Shown: positions 61,299 through 64,000 of the stretch, one piece after another
Layout of the letters: each line of letters starts with the position of its first letter
How positions within the stretch are numbered: the first letter of the stretch is position 1
Source of the DNA: Pseudodonghicola xiamenensis DSM 18339
GTDB lineage: Bacteria > Pseudomonadota > Alphaproteobacteria > Rhodobacterales > Rhodobacteraceae
Reading direction: 5' to 3'
Assembly (NCBI RefSeq): GCF_000429365.1
Contig: NZ_AUBS01000005.1
Coordinates: 1-64,000, forward strand
DNA length: 64,000 nucleotides
The notes under the pieces: generated by a model
The model's database searches: none
Told to the model about the DNA's origin: nothing
The model's input: only the letters and a program-made list of their open reading frames with translations
Made by a program: the position numbers and the translations under genes

Positions 61299-61399
61299 CG
61301 GCGAGAGGTTGGCGCGGGCGAGCGCCTCGCCAACCCGGTCAGGTCCGGAAGGAAGCAGCCGTAACGAGCCCCGCTTGGGTCGTTGTCCAGCCTCTCACC
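61299..61399 (+). ncRNA. ffs: Signal recognition particle RNA (4.5S type)
   Basis: The invariant domain IV core GTCAGGTCCGGAAGGAAGCA lies at 61338-61357 with AGCCGTAAC after it. The outer parts pair with each other (GGCGAGAGGTTGG with CCAGCCTCTCACC), forming the long hairpin of the roughly 100-nt bacterial SRP RNA. It binds Ffh and targets membrane proteins. Ends are estimated from pairing. Confidence 0.92.
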
Positions 61400-61504
61400 T
61401 CATCCCCTCAGCTTTCCAGCCAACAGATCGTGTCAGCGCGAATCGCTGGCCGACCGGGCCGCGCGCGGAACGCCGGGGAGATTTTTCCTCAAAGAAAATT
61501 CCCA

Positions 61505-61535
61505 GGAAAATTCAGAATTAAATTCTGAATTTTCC
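61505..61535. terminator. 31-bp AT-rich perfect palindrome downstream of the SRP RNA
   Basis: Arms GGAAAATTCAGAATT (61505-61519) and AATTCTGAATTTTCC (61521-61535) meet around one base. It lies between the SRP RNA and the converging quinone reductase gene, and would form a hairpin in both transcripts. The T-rich right arm could serve as the release tract. Confidence 0.65.
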
Positions 61536-61564
61536 GCCCAGCCCCACGTGGGAAAGCCCAGCAA

Positions 61565-62548
61565 TCACGGCTCCAGAATGGTGCTACCGGTGGTGGTGCG
61601 GGCCTCCAGCGCACGATGCGCCTCGACCACCTGATCGAGCGGAAACCGCTGGTCGATCCGGATCGTCACATCTCCGTCCAACACCTTGGTGAACAGATGT
61701 CGCGCCATGTCCTGACAGGTCTTGTGATCGGCGAGATGGGTGAACAGCACCGGACGCGTCAGCTTCAGCGATCCTTTCCGCCCGAGAATGCCGATATCGA
61801 ACGGCGGCACCGGGCCCGAGGCATTGCCGAAGGAGATCATCATACCCAGCGGTTTCAGGCAATCGAGCGATCCCTCGAACGTGTCCTTGCCCACCGAATC
61901 CATCACCGCGTCAACACCTGCCCCGCCGGTCAGCTCACGCACCCGCGCGACGAAATCCTCGGTCCGGTAGTTGATGCAATGGCTCGCCCCGTGATCCAGC
62001 GCCAGACGGCATTTCTCGTCGGTGCCGGCTGTTCCGATCAGGGTGATCCCCTCGGACCGCGCCCATTGACACGCGATCAGCCCGACCCCGCCGGCGGCCG
62101 CGTGAAACAACACCGTGTCGCCGCGTTTCAGGGGCGTGGTGCGATGGAACAGATATTCCACCGTCATCCCTTTCAACATCATCGCCGCCCCCTGTTCAAA
62201 GCTGATCGACCCCGGTAACGGGCAGACCTGATCGGCCTTCATCACCCGTGCCTCGGCATAGGCACCGGGCGGCTGACAGGCATAGGCCACGCGATCTCCG
62301 GGCTTGAGATGAGTAACCCCCTCGCCCACCGCCTCGATCACGCCCGCGGCCTCCATCCCCAGAGGATGCGGCAAATCCATCGGATAGAGACCCGAGCGCT
62401 GATAGGTGTCGATGAAATTCAACCCGATGGCCCGATGACGGATGCGCAGTTCTCCCGGGCCGGGCTCCCCCACCGGACGATCCACGATGTGCATCACCTC
62501 AGGCCCTCCAGGGGCGTCGAAAACAACGGTGCGGGCGGTTTCGGTCAT
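61565..62548 (-). CDS. qor: NADPH:quinone reductase, zinc-free MDR family
   Basis: This 327-residue medium-chain reductase resembles QOR (IGLNFIDTYQRSGLYPMDLPHPLGMEAAGVIEAVGEGV). The nucleotide-binding loop is FHAAAGGVGLIACQWA. The zinc-ligand Cys and His of alcohol dehydrogenases are missing, as in QOR. It reduces quinones one electron at a time with NADPH. It diverges from an AraC-type regulator. Confidence 0.92.
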   Translation of the reverse strand: MTETARTVVFDAPGGPEVMHIVDRPVGEPGPGELRIRHRAIGLNFIDTYQRSGLYPMDLPHPLGMEAAGVIEAVGEGVTHLKPGDRVAYACQPPGAYAEARVMKADQVCPLPGSISFEQGAAMMLKGMTVEYLFHRTTPLKRGDTVLFHAAAGGVGLIACQWARSEGITLIGTAGTDEKCRLALDHGASHCINYRTEDFVARVRELTGGAGVDAVMDSVGKDTFEGSLDCLKPLGMMISFGNASGPVPPFDIGILGRKGSLKLTRPVLFTHLADHKTCQDMARHLFTKVLDGDVTIRIDQRFPLDQVVEAHRALEARTTTGSTILEP

Positions 62549-62710
62549 GATTGCTCTCCCTCTTGGAGCGCGCGTATGTGGCGCGGAACGTTGATCATGC
62601 CGAATTCATCCAGCTTGTCCATGCCTCTGAATGCCTCGCGACAGCGCCAAGTCCCCTCCCCATCGCGGCAACCGCTTCCCTCCGCCCATTCGGGCTGATA
62701 AGCCACCACC

Positions 62711-63517
62711 ATGCCGCGCAACCGCTATCACCATCTCGGCTGGCATCACGGGCTCGAGCTGTTCGAGGCCGCCTTCAGCACCCAGACCTTCACCCGCCAT
62801 GCCCATGAAGGCTTCGCCATCGGCGCCATCGCCGAAGGCACCGGCGGCTATATCTGCCGCGGCGAAAGCATGATCCTGCCGCGGGGATCGCTGTCGCTGA
62901 TGAACCCGGAAGAACCCCACACCGGACACGCCGCCGCCGGACGGGTCCGGTACAACATGCTTTATGCCTCGGAACAGGCGGTGCGCGAAATTCTCGGCCT
63001 GCGCGACCTGCGGGGGTTCGCCACCATCGCGCCGCAGGACAAGGGGCTGCGGCTGACCCGCGCGCTGGCGATACTGGCGGAGCGGCTGAACAGCCCACAG
63101 AGCCCCGGCTGGCGCCTCGGCGTCGAGGAGGCCGCGCACCGGGTGCTGGCCCAGGCCTTCGCCCATTACGGCGGCGCAACGTTACGCCAGCCCGGCAGCG
63201 AGCCTGCCGCGATCCGATATCTGCGTGAAAGGCTGGCCGCCAGCGTGGCGGAGGGCTCCGCCCCCAGCCTGACAGAACTGGCGGCAGAGGTCGGGCTCAG
63301 CCCCTCCTATCTGATCCGCAGCACCAGCCGCGCAACGGGGCTGACGCCCCACGGCCATCTGCTGCGCGCCCGGGTCGATCACGCCCGCCGCCAACTGCTC
63401 AACGGAATGACAGCGGCAGAGGCGGCTCTGGCCGCCGGCTTCTGCGATCAATCGCATCTGATCCGTCAGTTCCGGCGGCATTACGGCGTAACCCCCGGGG
63501 CACTGGTCCGGCACTGA
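62711..63517 (+). CDS. AraC-family regulator with cupin-like sensing domain
   Basis: The N-terminal half is a cupin-like ligand domain (FTRHAHEGFAIGAIAEGTGGYICRGES; LPRGSLSLMNPEEPHTG). The C-terminal 100 residues form an AraC double helix-turn-helix (LTELAAEVGLSPSYLIRSTSRATGLTPHGHL and AEAALAAGFCDQSHLIRQFRRHYGVTPG). AraC regulators of this type often control a neighbouring LysE-like exporter or DUF2000 gene; here a DUF2000 gene follows after about 80 bases. Confidence 0.9.
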   Translation: MPRNRYHHLGWHHGLELFEAAFSTQTFTRHAHEGFAIGAIAEGTGGYICRGESMILPRGSLSLMNPEEPHTGHAAAGRVRYNMLYASEQAVREILGLRDLRGFATIAPQDKGLRLTRALAILAERLNSPQSPGWRLGVEEAAHRVLAQAFAHYGGATLRQPGSEPAAIRYLRERLAASVAEGSAPSLTELAAEVGLSPSYLIRSTSRATGLTPHGHLLRARVDHARRQLLNGMTAAEAALAAGFCDQSHLIRQFRRHYGVTPGALVRH

Positions 63518-63598
63518 TCACCGAGACCGGCCAAAGGTCAATTTCGTCCAATCCTTGCCACCGCCACCATGGCAGAGCAGCCCCGAAAGGAGCCGCTC

Positions 63599-64000
63599 AT
63601 GTCAGTCAAACCCGTCATCATCCTTGCCGAAACGCTTCCGCTGGGGCTCAAGGCAAATTTCGCCGCCGTCCTGGGAATGAGCCTGGGTCAGCGCCACCCC
63701 GAACTGGTCGGGGCAGATACGCCAACCCAGGATCAGGAGATCGTTCCGGGCATCACCACCGTCGCCCTGCCGATCCTCTCAGCCCCTGCGGAAACGCTCG
63801 GCACGCTCTACGAAGCCGCGGCCGAACTGCCGGTCCGTCTGGCCTATATGGAGGCCGCCTTCCGGGCCCGGGATTATACCGATTACACCGCGCGCATCGC
63901 TGCCGCCCCGCTCGCCGATCATGCACCGCAGGCGATCCTTCTGGCCGGACCGCGCAAGGCGGTCGACCGGATTTGCGGACGCCTGCCGCTGCTGCGCTGA
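63599..64000 (+). CDS. DUF2000 protein
   Basis: This 133-residue protein is of the DUF2000 family, related to peptidyl-tRNA hydrolase 2 folds (IILAETLPLGLKANFAAVLGMSLGQRHPELVG; PILSAPAETLGTLYEAA). The start is ATG 63599, which has an AAAGGAG ribosome-binding site; the in-frame upstream ATG 63569 has none. Its stop codon is the last three bases of the window. It probably belongs to the AraC-type regulator upstream. Confidence 0.85.
   Translation: MSVKPVIILAETLPLGLKANFAAVLGMSLGQRHPELVGADTPTQDQEIVPGITTVALPILSAPAETLGTLYEAAAELPVRLAYMEAAFRARDYTDYTARIAAAPLADHAPQAILLAGPRKAVDRICGRLPLLR

Noticed and set aside
1-64000. CRISPR arrays or tandem spacer-repeat structures
   Set aside because: No regularly spaced direct repeats of 24-40 bases were seen.

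Overview
The window is about 64 kb of high-GC DNA from an alphaproteobacterium, most likely a member of the Rhodobacteraceae. Pointers are the gene repertoire (AdoCbl-dependent NrdJ, DUF1489, short HisG with HisZ, ScfR-type regulators beside prp and glyoxylate genes) and an intergenic repeat with the core CCCCCGGGATATTT, which I know from this family. The species cannot be named from the sequence alone.

Layout. (1) 1-9.2 kb is accessory DNA: the end of an IS256-type element has landed in the 3' end of tniQ, the last gene of a Tn7-like tnsA-tnsB-tnsC-tniQ set. Next come two small unknown genes and a hipBA toxin-antitoxin pair with a palindromic operator. (2) 9.5-13.2 kb is a methionine locus: a MetR-like regulator, then a mesX-mesD-flavin reductase operon encoding a folate-independent, oxygen-requiring methionine synthase. 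(3) 13.4-15.7 kb holds a class III alcohol dehydrogenase lacking two structural-zinc cysteines, diverging from a GlxA-type AraC regulator across a 29-bp palindrome.

(4) 15.7-26.2 kb is the most interesting part, an apparent zinc-starvation island. A Zur-type palindrome (23628-23644) lies between two divergent gene chains. Leftward: cysS2, yidD, thrS2, zur, folE2, an SCP2-thiolase-like gene, a DUF35 gene, an NTF2-like gene and a DUF1826 gene, nearly all joined by overlapping stop and start codons. Rightward: hisI2, a shortened ribD and pyrC2. Several products are second versions of zinc enzymes. HisI2, PyrC2 and the DUF35 protein have lost recognisable metal ligands, FolE2 belongs to the zinc-independent family, and ThrS2 and CysS2 keep their ligands. 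The thiolase-like/DUF35 pair is an unexpected member of such a set.

(5) 26.3-36.9 kb is central carbon metabolism: a methylcitrate operon (thioesterase-prpD-prpC-prpB) and glyoxylate-bypass genes (aceA, aceB), each diverging from its own ScfR-type regulator with repeated operator-like motifs between. (6) 36.9-47.8 kb is a second accessory region: an IS110 remnant, a type I restriction-modification system (hsdR, hsdS, hsdM), an IS5-type remnant, a secreted protein of unknown function, a LysE exporter behind a beheaded gntA-like gene, and a fragment resembling the start of a large defence gene. (7) 47.8-64 kb is core genome: nrdJ, a DUF1489 gene, hisG-hisZ-hisS, a crotonase, slyX, dnaE, an SRPBCC gene, nudC, the SRP RNA, a quinone reductase, an AraC regulator and a DUF2000 gene.

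No CRISPR array, rRNA or tRNA was recognised.
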